This document shows positions 35,011 to 46,716 of a stretch of DNA of 64,000 nt, one piece after another. Within the stretch, counting starts at the first letter, position 1, and each line of letters opens with the position of its first letter. Origin of the DNA: Clavelina lepadiformis (lineage: Eukaryota > Chordata > Ascidiacea > Aplousobranchia > Clavelinidae); NCBI RefSeq assembly GCF_947623445.1, contig NC_135243.1, positions 8,434,501-8,498,500 on the forward strand. The letters are read 5' to 3'. The position numbers and the translations under genes were made by a program. Below the pieces are notes generated by a model. The model had not been told where the DNA came from. It worked only from the letters and a program-made list of their open reading frames with translations, and searched no databases.

Positions 35011-38000
35011 AAACATTGAAATGTTTTTTCGTGCGTAGTTACTGATGATTTCATACTGTAATCTTCCGGCAAATTAAAATGAATTGCCTTCGACATTCAC
35101 TATACAACCATACATACGTAACTTATAAATATAATTTATATTGTATATGAACTTCTTTTCCTCATTTCCTGTGCTGTATCCTCCTTTAGTGTATACGTCT
35201 CCTTGTGCATGCAACAAAAAAAGTAAAAATAAATAAAAACATATAGGTATAAATTATGTGTTTTTCTTGATAGTTTTCTTCGCCCAGCATGGAGCATATA
35301 GACTATAATTCAATAAAAATTGTTGTTATTAATCCCTTTGACCTTACAGTGTAGCCAATGCGTTTGCCGCAAAACATCTGGTGTAGTTAATGAAGATTAC
35401 GAATTCTTTGCCGAACTAGCAATATTATCAAGTTTCGTAGTGTTTACAATTTAAACTTTTCAAATACTAAACTGATGATTATTAAAAAATATATCACTTT
35501 GCTTAGTGTGACGGGTAAATCACAAACCACCATCAAGAGCGCGGTGGAGCTTTCAAAGTTTAACTGTTTACTTTAGGTTAGCAGGTTATAAAGGTAATAT
35601 TTACAAGGTTATCTTTCGCCATCAATCATAAATATATTCATAAACATACATAAATGCATTAAAACGTTGCAAAAATCATTTCACTGATATTCATTTAAAA
35701 CTTTTCAATCCAATTTGTGGGTGATAAAAAGCCTGAATAAGTTTTTTAAACAAAATTAAGCCATAACTCCTATTAGTTTGCACAGACATACAAATTGAAA
35801 ATTGCTTAGTTCATTTGTTAAAAACACAACGTCCGTTGTAACTGAAATAATTATATTGATAGAATCCCTCTATTTTACATGACATATTTCTTATTCCCCA
35901 TCAATTGTCTGTAACTTGTAATGTGTTTAACTTGTTTATGAAATAGGTCTAGAAACATTAAACTTATACTCATCAAAAACTTGTAAAACTTTCATAAAAC
36001 AGAAGAAAGTTTTTATTCGTTTGTGCAAGGTATGCAGCTATTTACAGAAAACACAAAGATAAAATGTAACAAAAATTTTGTTAATAAATACGTGACGCCC
36101 GCTAGATCGCTTGTCAAACACCATTATGAAGAAAGTTATAGAGATAAGAATCAGTACTGTATAGGTCATCATACCATATTTAGGATGGAAGCGTCCACTT
36201 TTCATGCGTTGAGGAGTCTATTAAGGATACCATCTTATCTTGTCATCGTTTGCTGTTCTCCATTAAACGGTACATGCTTTTCGTTAGCGGCTGAACGAAC
36301 GCCGATGGCCGACATAATTATTTGACAATGCTGGGTGAGTTTGAAAAGTATTTGGAGAATTTGTTTCATAGTTCAAGGTAGGCCGAGGCCACGAAATAGT
36401 AGGACGACAGAAAATAACACAAAACGAAATCTGCGTTGTTTTCTCAAAACAAGGTTTCGCAAGCGGTTTGATGCTTTGACCAGATAGTTAGCGAACCGTT
36501 AACCGAAAATTTCACGCCTTTCAATCCACCCTCCCCGCAGTACATAGCCTCGGAAAAGAGAAAAATGACGTATTTTAAAACTTAGTTGTTTTTATGAACA
36601 GTAATGTATTGAAGTAATCATATAGCCATAAATCGCTACATTTTTAATGCTACTATTTATAGCAAGTTTGATATAATTTATAGGACAAAAATTTAATTTG
36701 ATTCTTAAAAAAAGTAATTTGATACAAGAATTTGTGAGCAAAAAATGCTGTGAATATAAATAAATTTGGGTATAATTTCTTCAAGCTAAACCACAAACAA
36801 CATACTGGGTATTATTTTCTCGTATTTATTGACTTTGGACGTTACTAAGAAACATTTGAATTCACAAAATGAAGAAGTGTGCATTTTTGTCTACATTTCA
36901 AACGGATTTTCACCCAAGGCATTATGTTAATCACTTTTTGTGTTTATTTTCCTCTACGACAGTGTTTGTCGTTCGCTGAAAAGATAAATAAATTTTATGT
37001 TTCGGCATCTTATCTAAACATGAACTTCACCAGCCAATACGCCCAGCCTTTGGTTATGAAGTAAGAAAAATAATTAAAACAATTTTTTTTTGTAAATCTC
37101 CAAAGTAAATGCAGGTTAAGAAATTTTGAATTACTGTATGTTTGGTTCTGTTTAATAAATCGTATAAGTTGTTTTAATAAAAAAAATGGAAGTCAAAACT
37201 ACTGCAAATTTGCGTAAGTAGAGACCGAATGGATAAAAATAACTCAAAAGAAAAAGGAGTTTATATCTTCCCAAACCGTGAAATGAGATTTGTCTGTAAC
37301 TAAGATTAGACGAAGATTTTTGGCCCACCACTTGACGCCAACTTTGACGCAAAACTCAAAATTGAGATAGTCAGACATGAGTAAAAATGCTAAATATTGA
37401 ATATTTCTATTGAGACATCAGAATTGATACGGTTAACAGGAGTTATTTAGGTACTTGCGTATTTCTTGCTGAAATTCGTGAAAGTTTGAAGCATACACGA
37501 CAGGTTAGAGCTAAAATATTATTTACCTTGGTTGGTTATTTATACACAATTTATTTATGCTCTAAGCTCGTGCTCATTAGATACGCTATGTTGAAAGCAA
37601 TTTTGCCGAAATGCAACTATTAGTAATTTAATATTGATCAAAACTGATATTTGACTGGAAAACGCAAAACAGAACAAGGCATAAAGATGTGCTTATTATC
37701 GCAATAGCGATAATAATGTGTGGTAATCGCAAAAAGTCGCAATTATTAAATTTCGCGATGTCAGCTTAAATTAACAACTTAAATCGATTTGGCATTGCGA
37801 AGTCTAATAATGTTGCTAAAACTGATTTTGTAACAATAAATTGCTTTGAAAATACCATGCGTTGTTTTCTTTATCATTTTAGGGCTTTCCGCAAAAATGG
37901 TAAAAACGAGACAACATCTAACAAAACTTTTACTGTTTTGAATTAGTTACATAACTCTTACGTAACTTTGGTCACGTGCTAAAGTTCGGAATGAAGATGT

Positions 38001-38464
38001 GCAAAAATTGGATACGCTGCGAAAAAGTGTTGGTTATATAAATCTCGAAATTTTAAATAAGCGCAGTTCTAAATTTAAGATTCAGCAAATGTTTTCTGTG
38101 CTTTAAAAGAAAAATCAATTTCAGTTGATCAAAATAATACTTGTTTCTCGAAAGAGTGAACTACATAGGCCTACTCTTTATATATACGAAGTTCAAATTA
38201 TATCCCGAATAAATCTAGAAAATGTTTATCGCCAATAAACTGAAATTTGTAACCACTATATTAGAAAGGTTTATATCGCTACTGTATATGCTTCCGTTTG
38301 TTTGTGTTGTTATGCATTTCTTGTTCACAAGACTTTTTGTAGCTATATAGCTATAGTCTGCAACGCATGTCAAATTACAGTCTAACTTAATCAATACATA
38401 TCGCTCAAAAAACCATTCGTAATTATGTTTTAGAACAGCAAAAGCAATCGCAGTGTTTTATACA
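35011..38464. other. Intergenic, no convincing gene
   Basis: AT-rich DNA. A 100-aa plus-strand frame at 36023-36325 has no recognisable domain. A 10-bp perfect hairpin (TTATTATCGC, loop AATA) lies at 37693-37716. The last 100 bases should hold the promoter of the membrane-protein gene. Confidence 0.4.
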
Positions 38465-40102
38465 ATGCAATCGTTGGAAAGAGTAGGAACTATTTGTTTG
38501 GTTCTCGCGGCATTTGTTACGTTGGTCGCCGCTGCAACATTTGCTTTCCTCAACAGCATACCCGTCAGTTTGAACACACATGGAAGAAATGTGATGTTAC
38601 TTGCACCTGGTAAGTAGAATAGCTTGAGTACTTTAGGTCTGTGTGTCTTTAAATGCGAAATTAATGGAAATATTTATGAAAAAAATATTATACAATCCTA
38701 CTTTGGGAACGTCGCTTGTATATCATTGTTTCAGGCAAAGGGTAAAATCCTTTTTTAAAACATACTTTTCACTCAATAAATTTAAAAAAATTTCCTTAAA
38801 AATGGCAAAGAATAATAAACCAACTGTATTTTTAAAACATTTCTTGTCTTAAACTTTTGCAGAACTTTATAATTACAATATGGAAATACTAAGCAGCAAA
38901 TACCCCATAAATATTACTCCAGCCGGATGGGTTTTTTCAGTTCTTTGGCCGTTGATTTATTTGTGGAATTTTCTTTCCGCCTCCTACATGGTTGCTTCAT
39001 TATGTTTCAAGGCCAACAAAAGCCCGATATTGCGTCCAAAGCCATTATTGCCCAAGGTATTTCGCTGTAGAAAACGTACCGCATGTATACATATACGTTA
39101 ATAGAGTGAACCTCTAAATATTGGTAAGGCCTAAATGCCTTGCAGCTTCGTTCACATTATTAGTTTTTATTCACATTATTACGTTTTTAGTCTTTTCTTT
39201 GCGGATGGATTTTAACATTTGGTAGTTTGGTCGGATGGCTTTTTTCCTTCGACCGGGAAATATTCGAACTCTCAGCAACCTTTCTTCTTCTTTCTACTTT
39301 CGCTTCATACTTCTCTCTCGGGGCGTCTTACAAAGCCATAGAAGAGGATAAACGTTATTTACAAGAACGTTGCAAAGGTGTGTTTCATATTATAAACAAA
39401 CACGGTAGTATAGTCCATATTGCTTATTGAAGAAATCCAATAGCTTGCAACAGTATTCATGCATAGCCTACTTACTCCATACTATCGTTTTCATGATACC
39501 TAAACGTGAAATACTTTGTTCACTTTGCAGCAATGCTGCACCTTGCTCGAATAATGGTACATAATGGACTAGCTGTATTATCAACGTGGATCACGTTAGC
39601 GAGCTTACTCAATATCAACGTAGCCGTGTGTTACTACAACACGCCCAATTCAGAAACTCCCATTAGTCGAGGTAAGCGTATTTCTATTCTTAAAAGCTTT
39701 GCATGCAGTCAAAAGCGAAAAGCATGCCCTGTCAGTTGTGCATTAACAACGTTATGATGTTTTCCATTCCGTTTCTTTTATTTTAATATTATTGGTATAA
39801 ACGATGCAGGTAATATTTCTACGCAAGCATCCGGAAACTTTTTGTTGGGTGTGTCATTGCTGCTGATCATCGTCTGGTTCATGTTAGAGAATTTTGTTTT
39901 TGAGAAATACTGTCGCTACACATTGACAATCTACCCAACCTTAACTTTCGCATTGTCCGGACTGGTGTTGAGAAACTGGAGGGTTCCTTTTGAAACAACA
40001 AATTCTGTGTTAGGTTGCACTGCTCTTGCAGCCAGTTCTCTAGCGATGGTAGTTCGAACTTTCCTCGTTGTAATACGCCACCGAAAGGAACGCTATGAAT
40101 AA
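38465..40102 (+). CDS. Multi-pass membrane protein with a TspO-like PAGWVFSVLWPLIYLW motif, five exons
   Basis: Exons 38465-38609, 38863-39056, 39191-39377, 39531-39671 and 39810-40102 have GT-AG borders and compatible phases and join to 319 aa. About eight hydrophobic segments are visible: an N-terminal signal-anchor-like helix (LVLAAFVTLVAAATFAFL), the Trp/Pro-rich segment GWVFSVLWPLIYLWN in exon 2, two in exon 3, one in exon 4 and three in exon 5. The protein ends in a basic tail RHRKERYE. The Trp-rich motif recalls TspO/MBR proteins (PPGWVFxxxWTxLY), but those have five helices and about 160-190 residues, so at most a distant relationship is implied. Start choice: the first ATG of the exon that opens the hydrophobic helix. 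Function is not known to me. The gene model is firm; the family name is not. Confidence 0.8.
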
Positions 40103-40585
40103 AAGATCACTGGAACTTTCTGCAATTATATCTTAACATTGCTCTAACTGTTTTGTCGTTGTTAAGTACTGTAGATGTCCATGCTATTATTGTTTATACC
40201 GCAAACTTATGATGAAATAAAGAATAAACCGAAGCGGTTTCGATGTTGCTTTTGTTACGAGAAGGTAATTACGTCCATCCGACCAGGTTATTTCTCTTTA
40301 AATAACGACTCACCGCAAAGCCGAAACTGTTTTACTTCAAATGATAGAGTAGGTTATGTCATTGACAACGGAAGTTGCTAAAGTTCACCAGCATGCAAGG
40401 GCAACAACAGTCGAAGAAGAACTTAAGAAAACAACGGCTCAGCATGCTGAATGCTGATTCTAGACTGAATCTGTTGGACATGACAGCCGCAGAAAGAGAC
40501 ACATGCAGTAATCTCGCACGGAAACCTTTACAGATAGGTGCATGGATATTGTTTAGTTAACGGAAAAATATTACAACAAAAAGTG
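40103..40585. other. Downstream region of the membrane-protein gene
   Basis: An AATAAA at about 40217-40222 could be the poly(A) signal of the gene ending at 40102. The short frames at 40175-40381 and 40375-40560 show nothing recognisable. Confidence 0.4.
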
Positions 40586-40982
40586 TGTGAGAGCAGTGGT
40601 GGCTTTAGAGTGAGTCGAGCTAAAAGGGAGTCTCTCTATTTTTGTATTCGCACTCTAAAGAAACAAACATTGCATACGAATATTATAATTCACTAATCGC
40701 ATTTTTAAGGACAAAAGTTATTCACTAGTTTATGGGATTTGGGTGTGGTGAATTGGTTTTAGACTGGCCTAAGCCAAGTCTGACTGCGTGACTCCGCTAA
40801 TGATTGTCTTTGACTCCGTTGCGTTTACTGTCTCTATATTGCTTCTTAAATCAACACCAACTTCATAAAGTTTAGTTGTTATATTGTCCGAATAAGTTGT
40901 ATCGAATTAGCAATATTTACACCATGATCCCACTTTCATAATAATTCAGTAATAACTTCAATTTAGCAGAACAAGGGAAATA

Positions 40983-41517
40983 ACTCAGAGAAGAGAGAAT
41001 TTCCAAGAGCCGAGAGCGATTTAAATCCAACATTTGCTTTTATACTAAAATATTGACCAATCAGCGCTTCCAATTTAACTTCGCTATCATACGTGTACAT
41101 GTGTCCATGTTATTCTAAGCTTTTTATCACAAGGAATTCAATCGATTTACACCAGTACAGAAAACCACTTGACACACTTAACTACGCCACATGTTGGTTT
41201 GAAACTACGATTTGATTAAAGATACTAGAACCAATCATTGCTACCATAAAACCACGTGTCGCATACAATATTGTACGTTATCTAATGTTTCATCAAGTAC
41301 ACTCAAACTTTACGCCGTGAAAACAATGCTATTTGAAACACTTCAACTACCGTCCATACGTTAGTTTGGACTTTGATTGTTTGTATATGGGATTAACTCG
41401 AATAAAACATACAAACGTTTTAATATTCAATTTTGTCTAACTGGAGAAAATGCAAAAACTTATGCAAATGCCAATTTATATAAATTATTGCAATTATTAG
41501 GCTATCCGAATGCCACA
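40983..41517. repeat. Direct repeat, left copy
   Basis: Starts ACTCAGAGAAGAG and ends GGCTATCCGAATGCCACA. It pairs with 43074-43608 at almost complete identity. Read on the minus strand it starts TGTGGCATTCGG and soon after contains a TATA-like TTTATATAAATT. Confidence 0.95.
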
Positions 41518-42730
41518 ATAACTCCCCTAACCCAAAAAGCTTCGAGGTAGGAATATTGGCGTTGGCAGCTTGCAAGATTGTTGTTGTCAGCTTGCAATGT
41601 GAATGCAGAATTTGTTTTCTCTCCAGCCAGAATTTTGATGCGGTCAACGAACGTACACAGATGGAATATGCAAAAGAAAAAAATACAGCAGTAAACATTC
41701 TTCACTAATGCTATGTTATATAGAAGGGTTTTTAAATATTTTGATATGTTTTTTTATATACTTTTACCACAACCGAAGTAACATAAAAGTATCGTAAATG
41801 TACTTGCACACAAAACCTAACACAAACAGTTTGAATGAAATGATTGCCATTATCTAAATGCATTTCAATATTTTGACACAATGATATCGGACAACGCGTT
41901 TGGTTTGCCGAATTTATATAGCAAGATAATGTAAGTATAAGGGTGGGTAAGGGTTAAGAGGGTTTGCATAATGCAGGAGAAGAAAATAAAAGTTCGATCA
42001 GTCTGAGTAATATGCTTAATATCGCGATTCGCCCCAACTCGTTTTCTGCTTGCATTTGTCGTATGCAAGTTATGCGGTACCATTTGTGAATCGAAGTTAT
42101 ATCGGGATAGTTACAATATCAACAGATTCTGACTTATACAGGATAGCAGTTTGCAACCTGGTATATGATGACAAACAAGGCAAAACAATCGTACGGCGTT
42201 TTTGTTAACGCTAGTACTTAATGTAAGTCATTTATGAAAGCAATAAAGGTGGGTTAATATAAAACGTAGCTAACAGTGCTTAGCGTAAGAAAAGATTAAA
42301 AGAATGCTTTGTAGGTAGACAATGGGGTGAAAGTGACCGTTGATAAGTATTTGGCTTAGTTAGCCTGTGTCCATGCAAATAAAATAAAATAAAAAATCAT
42401 CTACCACAAAACATGATATGGAAAAATAAGTATAGATAGAAGTCGACAGGGGGATAAGGAATACATTAACTTTTAATTCAAATTGAATTTCTCCATTATG
42501 ATTATGATGCGCGGTTTACGCAGAACAAATATAAGATATAACTACAGTATGAATTTATATGCGCGTTGTCCTTGGGGACATAAATTTATGAGGTAAAATC
42601 AGAATAAGAAACGTATTTAATATTTTTGTTATTAATAATCATGATATATGTGCGCTAGCTAATATCTAATAACACCAATAACATGCTACGATTTATTCAG
42701 AAATGAGTAATGTACTTTACCGGCTAAGAA

Positions 42731-42919
42731 TTAATCGGGTGCAGAATCAAATGTAGAAGTGTCCACAACAGATTGATAACTTCGTTCTTCTTGATGATGT
42801 TTCTTCCATTTTTCTTTTGAGCGATGCTTGTCGCTGGTCTGTGTTGGTTGCTGGCTTTGGCTAGTGTTGGCTAGCGTCGTCATCAGCGTAATCCATAAGG
42901 CCAGTAGCATGATAGTCAT
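42731..42919 (-). CDS. Candidate 62-aa secreted-peptide ORF inside the LTR-like element
   Basis: A complete frame from ATG to TAA. The first 20 residues look like a signal peptide (MTIMLLALWITLMTTLANTS), followed by a hydrophilic, basic segment with KHRSKEKWKKHH and an acidic end. It lies between the two 535-bp repeats, about 150 bases downstream (minus strand) of the right copy. I recognise no family. A frame this short can arise by chance. Confidence 0.22.
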   Translation of the reverse strand: MTIMLLALWITLMTTLANTSQSQQPTQTSDKHRSKEKWKKHHQEERSYQSVVDTSTFDSAPD

Positions 42920-43073
42920 TGTTCGTTAGCGAGATTTCTTTCAACTGGCTACTTCGAGAATTTCTGAAATGTCTGCCGCAATTCGCTCGCTAACAGACCG
43001 TTGAAAGCAGTTTTCTCTCGATCCTAATCTGATTCCAGTTCTGCCATAACTTCCATTCAGCGGAACGGAAAAG

Positions 43074-43608
43074 ACTCAGAGAAGAGAGAATTTCCAAGAG
43101 CCGAGAGCGATTTAAATCCAACATTTGCTTTTATACTAAAATATTGACCAATCAGCGCTTCCAATTTAACTTCGCTATCATACGTGTACATGTGTCCATG
43201 TTATTCTAAGCTTTTTATCACAAGGAATTCAATCGATTTACACCAGTACAGAAAACCACTTGACACACTTAACTACGCCACATGTTGGTTTGAAACTACG
43301 ATTTGATTAAAGATACTAGAACCAATCATTGCTACCATAAAACCACGTGTCGCATACAATATTGTACGTTATCTAATGTTTCATCAAGTACACTCAAACT
43401 TTACGCCATGAAAACAATGCTATTTGAAACACTTCAACTACCGTCCATACGTTAGTTTGGACTTTGATTGTTTGTATATGGGATTAACTCGAATAAAACA
43501 TACAAACGTTTTAATATTCAATTTTGTCTAACTGGAGAAAATGCAAAAACTTATGCAAATGCCAATTTATATAAATTATTGCAATTATTAGGCTATCCGA
43601 ATGCCACA
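43074..43608. repeat. Direct repeat, right copy
   Basis: Same length and ends as 40983-41517. The sequence just left of it (CAGCGGAACGGAAAAG) is only loosely similar to the sequence left of the other copy, so the near identity stops sharply at the border. Confidence 0.95.
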
Positions 43609-44077
43609 AGTTCATGCTAACTAGTTGTATTTAAGGTAGGGGGAAGTTGTGTAAATCGAACCTCCGTGTAAATTGGTCCCCTCCTGCTGATTACTTTCAT
43701 ATAGCTTGATGCTCAAACGGTCACGTGATTTAAAACATCATGCCAGGACAAAGAAAAAGTTGTGTTTTCTGCTGGCAAACCTCTGAAGTGTTAGGTGCTC
43801 AAGAGCAACAAAGAAAAGACGGGTGTGAGATCTTGGAGGTCATAGAGCAAAATGTAGGGAGCCATGAACTGAAAAAAAAAGCACAAAGAAATCTCTAGCA
43901 GTTTGTTTTTTGAAAGAAAATCAAAATGTTATGCATTTTAGACCATGTAAATTCTGGAGGAATACGCACCCGGCCCCTTATGATAGATTGCAACGTCTTC
44001 CGTAATTTTGGAACCTCCAAGCTTAAGTCGCGTCATACCACGCCCGGCCAAAACCTGAGGCCACCACTGTGTAAGAG

Positions 44078-46278
44078 ACTAATTAAAAGAGGATGACTAC
44101 ATAAAAATAGATAAGTGCTCCATTAAAAAGTAGCTTAATATCAATATAAATTAAGTGTTGTTGTCGCAAAGGCTTTTGTTTGACACACGATCCTGAAATA
44201 AACATTCTTGTCGCAGGCAGTGTCGGCCTTAGGCCAATGCGAGCGTTGCGATTGCGTTGGGCAACGCTATGGGATATTGGTGGTGGTGGATTGGTTTTAG
44301 ACTGGCCTAAGCCAAGTCTGACTGTTTGACTCCGCTAATGATTGTCTTTGACTCCGTTGCGTTTACTGTCTCTATATTGCTTCTTAAATCAACACCAACT
44401 TCAGAAAGTTTAAATTGTTATATTGTCCGAAATAGTTGTATCGAATTAGCAATATTTACACCATGCTTCCAATTCCCAATATCTTAGTAATCACTTCAAT
44501 TCAGAGGAAATAACTCAGAAAGAATATAATTTGTAAGAGTAAGAGAAAAGCTAGCAAGTCCTGAAGGGACAAGCCCTCAGAGACTCGCCGGCCCGAGCAT
44601 CCCGAGCATCACGATTTGAACCAAGCTTAACGTTTTATATCATACACGTCAGCCAATCAGCTAACGCCATGTTAATTTATCGTTGCTACGTGTATGTGTG
44701 TACTATCTATTATTCTACGAATCTACGTCATCCAAACATTTCATCAAGTACACTTCAAACTTTACGCCGTAAAACAACGCTACTTGAAATACTTCAACTA
44801 CCGTCAGCACGCTACAAGCTTTGCACATTATTATCTGTACTGGAGAAAAATCAAAACTTATGCAATGCCAATTTATATAATGATTGCAATTATGCAATTG
44901 TCCGAACGCCACAACGCGTTGCTCAACATCAAGCAAAAATAACAATTTAGTTGTTATTTTGCGCAAATCACAGTGTTATTTCTCAATTTGTTCTCGAAAG
45001 AGAATGTTTTGAATTGATAAAAATATGTCAGGAAGAAAAGCTTTGATTGGAGCTGATTTGCAAAGAATAGATATTTGGTTTACGTTATCATTATAATTTT
45101 ATTCACAATCACAGAATTAACTGGTACGCAAAATACATCCAATTCTGGGAGCCAACTAGGCCACAAAACAATTGTACATGGTTAAAGTTGAAAAGAGGAG
45201 GTGTAACGTCTACGATTAAAGTGCCAAAAAATGTTAGAGTGACGTAACACTGCCGATCCAACGTCAGTGTACAAACAACTGCCAATACAAATGCAGAGCG
45301 CGTACTGTATCAAGATTCAGTGTGGAGTATGACTATCGGCAGGTGTTGTCAGGTCCTGGGGGCTTGCCTGGCTTGTTTGGTGGAAGGCTATACGGCGAAT
45401 CATTTCGCAAAAAGCGACCGATATGATTTCGTCTTTAGGTTTTTTTTTGTCCTCGACAGGTCAGACACTGTTTTCCACAAGTCTAGGTCCGTCATCCAGC
45501 TGAATGGCGATCGTATACGTCATAATCACTGTTTACGTAATCTCGAATGTGTTTGATAAACGTTTGTATTTGGAATTTTCTATGCAACTGACTTTGTTAC
45601 AAGCTTGAGCAAAACTGATAGCAGTCAAATTGCAACCGTTTTATTCACAGTCCTAAAAGACCATTCCTTAAATGTTAAGTATATACAGGCTAGCTGTTTT
45701 AGTATTTCTTAGAATTCATTGAAGCATTTACTAAACAAGGTATAGAGCAGCATTAACAGGTTGTGTAAACTGTTGTATCTTTGCAGCATTTCCTCAGGCA
45801 CTTTAGTTTCCAGTAAATCGTTGATTCATTTTGAGCTAAACAGCAACTGTTTGCCATCAAAAAGCTCAGGTGGTATCGGCCTATTTAAACAAAGAGAAAT
45901 ATGGTCGCAGTATGATCTAAGCAAACACGCATAATTTCCAGAAAGTTGTGGGAGGTTTCCTGTAAATATTTGCTGACAATAAGACTTAAAAGTTAGGGTT
46001 TGCAACATTTTTAGCAATAGGGCTGTTTAGTGTTTTAGTAATTGTTGGGGCTTAGGCCTATTGGCAGATATTTTGTCGTGAAGCCTTCCGGTTTCTTAAA
46101 CTTGGACAAACTTTCATGAATTAGTAAAAGTTAGGCTTTTTACTTCCGAAGTTTAGTGTTTGTTTCTGTCTATTTTTTACTTTTTGAAGTTACTTAGTGG
46201 CGAGATAATCTGTTATAAAGTATAGTATATAAATAAACGTCTCTATAACAGCCGAGCATTGCAATCTATAAACCTAAG
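44078..46278. repeat. Segmental duplication unit 1, proximal part
   Basis: Colinear with 57175-60030 of the second unit. Shared words include TTAATATCAATATAAATTAA (44140 and 57242), TTTGCGCAAAT (44956 and 57417) and GGTCCGTCATCCAGCTGAAT (45487 and 59236). It is non-coding as far as I can tell. The LTR-like insertion 44268-44913 interrupts it. Confidence 0.85.
44268..44913. mobile_element. Solo LTR-like insertion, relative of 40731-43608
   Basis: Begins TATGGGATATTGG and ends GAACGCCACA, flanked by ACGC on both sides (44264-44267, 44914-44917). It contains the same left block (GGTTTTAGACTGGCC...) and a diverged version of the 535-bp repeat. The homologous position near 57370 in the second duplication unit lacks it, so it inserted after the duplication or was removed there. 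Confidence 0.65.
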
Positions 46279-46473
46279 TGTTAATATCGCTACTCTCGTG
46301 ATATTATGTGTTGATCTAAGTCGATAAGACGTTCGGCAGAATCTCTTGTATTTAGACAGTCTTCAACATGAACGTATTACTCCACATACGAATCACAATG
46401 CACAACCAAGAGAGCACATGGCTGTAGCATGGCCAACATAGAAATCTTATTAATTAGTTCATACCTATCAACA
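46279..46473 (-). repeat. LTR, 3' copy
   Basis: 195 bp, TG..CA ends, paired with 50632-50826. It is the 3' LTR because the coding strand is minus and the purine tract lies next to it. Confidence 0.95.
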
Positions 46474-46650
46474 TCCTCCTTTCTTTAAGTAAAGACTGAC
46501 AGTGAGAAGGCTTTATGAGCACGCAGAAAATACTGAAATACCATCACACAGAAAATACTGAAATAACATACTACTCGCAATATATGTGAGGCACACTTGA
46601 AGTTTAAAGCTACATGCATAATGAGTGGCAAGAAATAAAACAGTGAAGGT

Positions 46651-46716
46651 AAGGTGACACAAACACAGTATTTACAGTACAGAACAAGGTGACACAAACA
46701 CAGTATTTACAGTACA
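46651..46716. repeat. 36-bp-period tandem duplication at the 3' end of the retrotransposon
   Basis: AAGGTGACACAAACACAGTA and following TTTACAGTAC occur twice, at 46651-46680 and 46687-46716, with a six-base joiner. The second copy overlaps the stop codon end of the integrase frame. Confidence 0.85.

Larger units (their letters stand above)
40731..43608 (-). mobile_element. LTR-like mobile element containing a 535-bp direct repeat
   Basis: Outer ends are TATGGGATTT on the left and ATGCCACA on the right, flanked by the 4-base repeat AGTT (40727-40730, 43609-43612), as expected for integrase-type insertion. Inside, 40983-41517 and 43074-43608 are direct repeats of 535 bp, with one mismatch in the stretch I compared (CGTGAA against CATGAA). 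The block 40731-40982 is present only at the left end. The 1.55-kb segment between the repeats has no reverse transcriptase. A relative with only the left block plus one repeat sits at 44268-44913. It could be a non-autonomous LTR element read on the minus strand or a composite. Confidence 0.6.
40594..44069. mobile_element. hAT element (CAGTGGTGGC termini) split by a second insertion
   Basis: Left end CAGTGGTGGCTTTAGAG and right end (reverse complemented) CAGTGGTGGCCTCAGG, flanked by TGTGAGAG (40586-40593) and TGTAAGAG (44070-44077). Removing the nested insertion at 40731-43608 leaves a non-coding hAT of about 600 bp. The same right end and its flank recur at 57120-57180, because both belong to the duplicated segment. 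Confidence 0.62.

Noticed and set aside
36023..36325. 100-aa plus-strand frame
   Set aside because: No known motif and no flanking exon; treated as chance.
37693..37716. Perfect 10-bp hairpin TTATTATCGC with loop AATA
   Set aside because: Single small palindrome without U-tract, repeat family or gene context; likely chance in AT-rich DNA.
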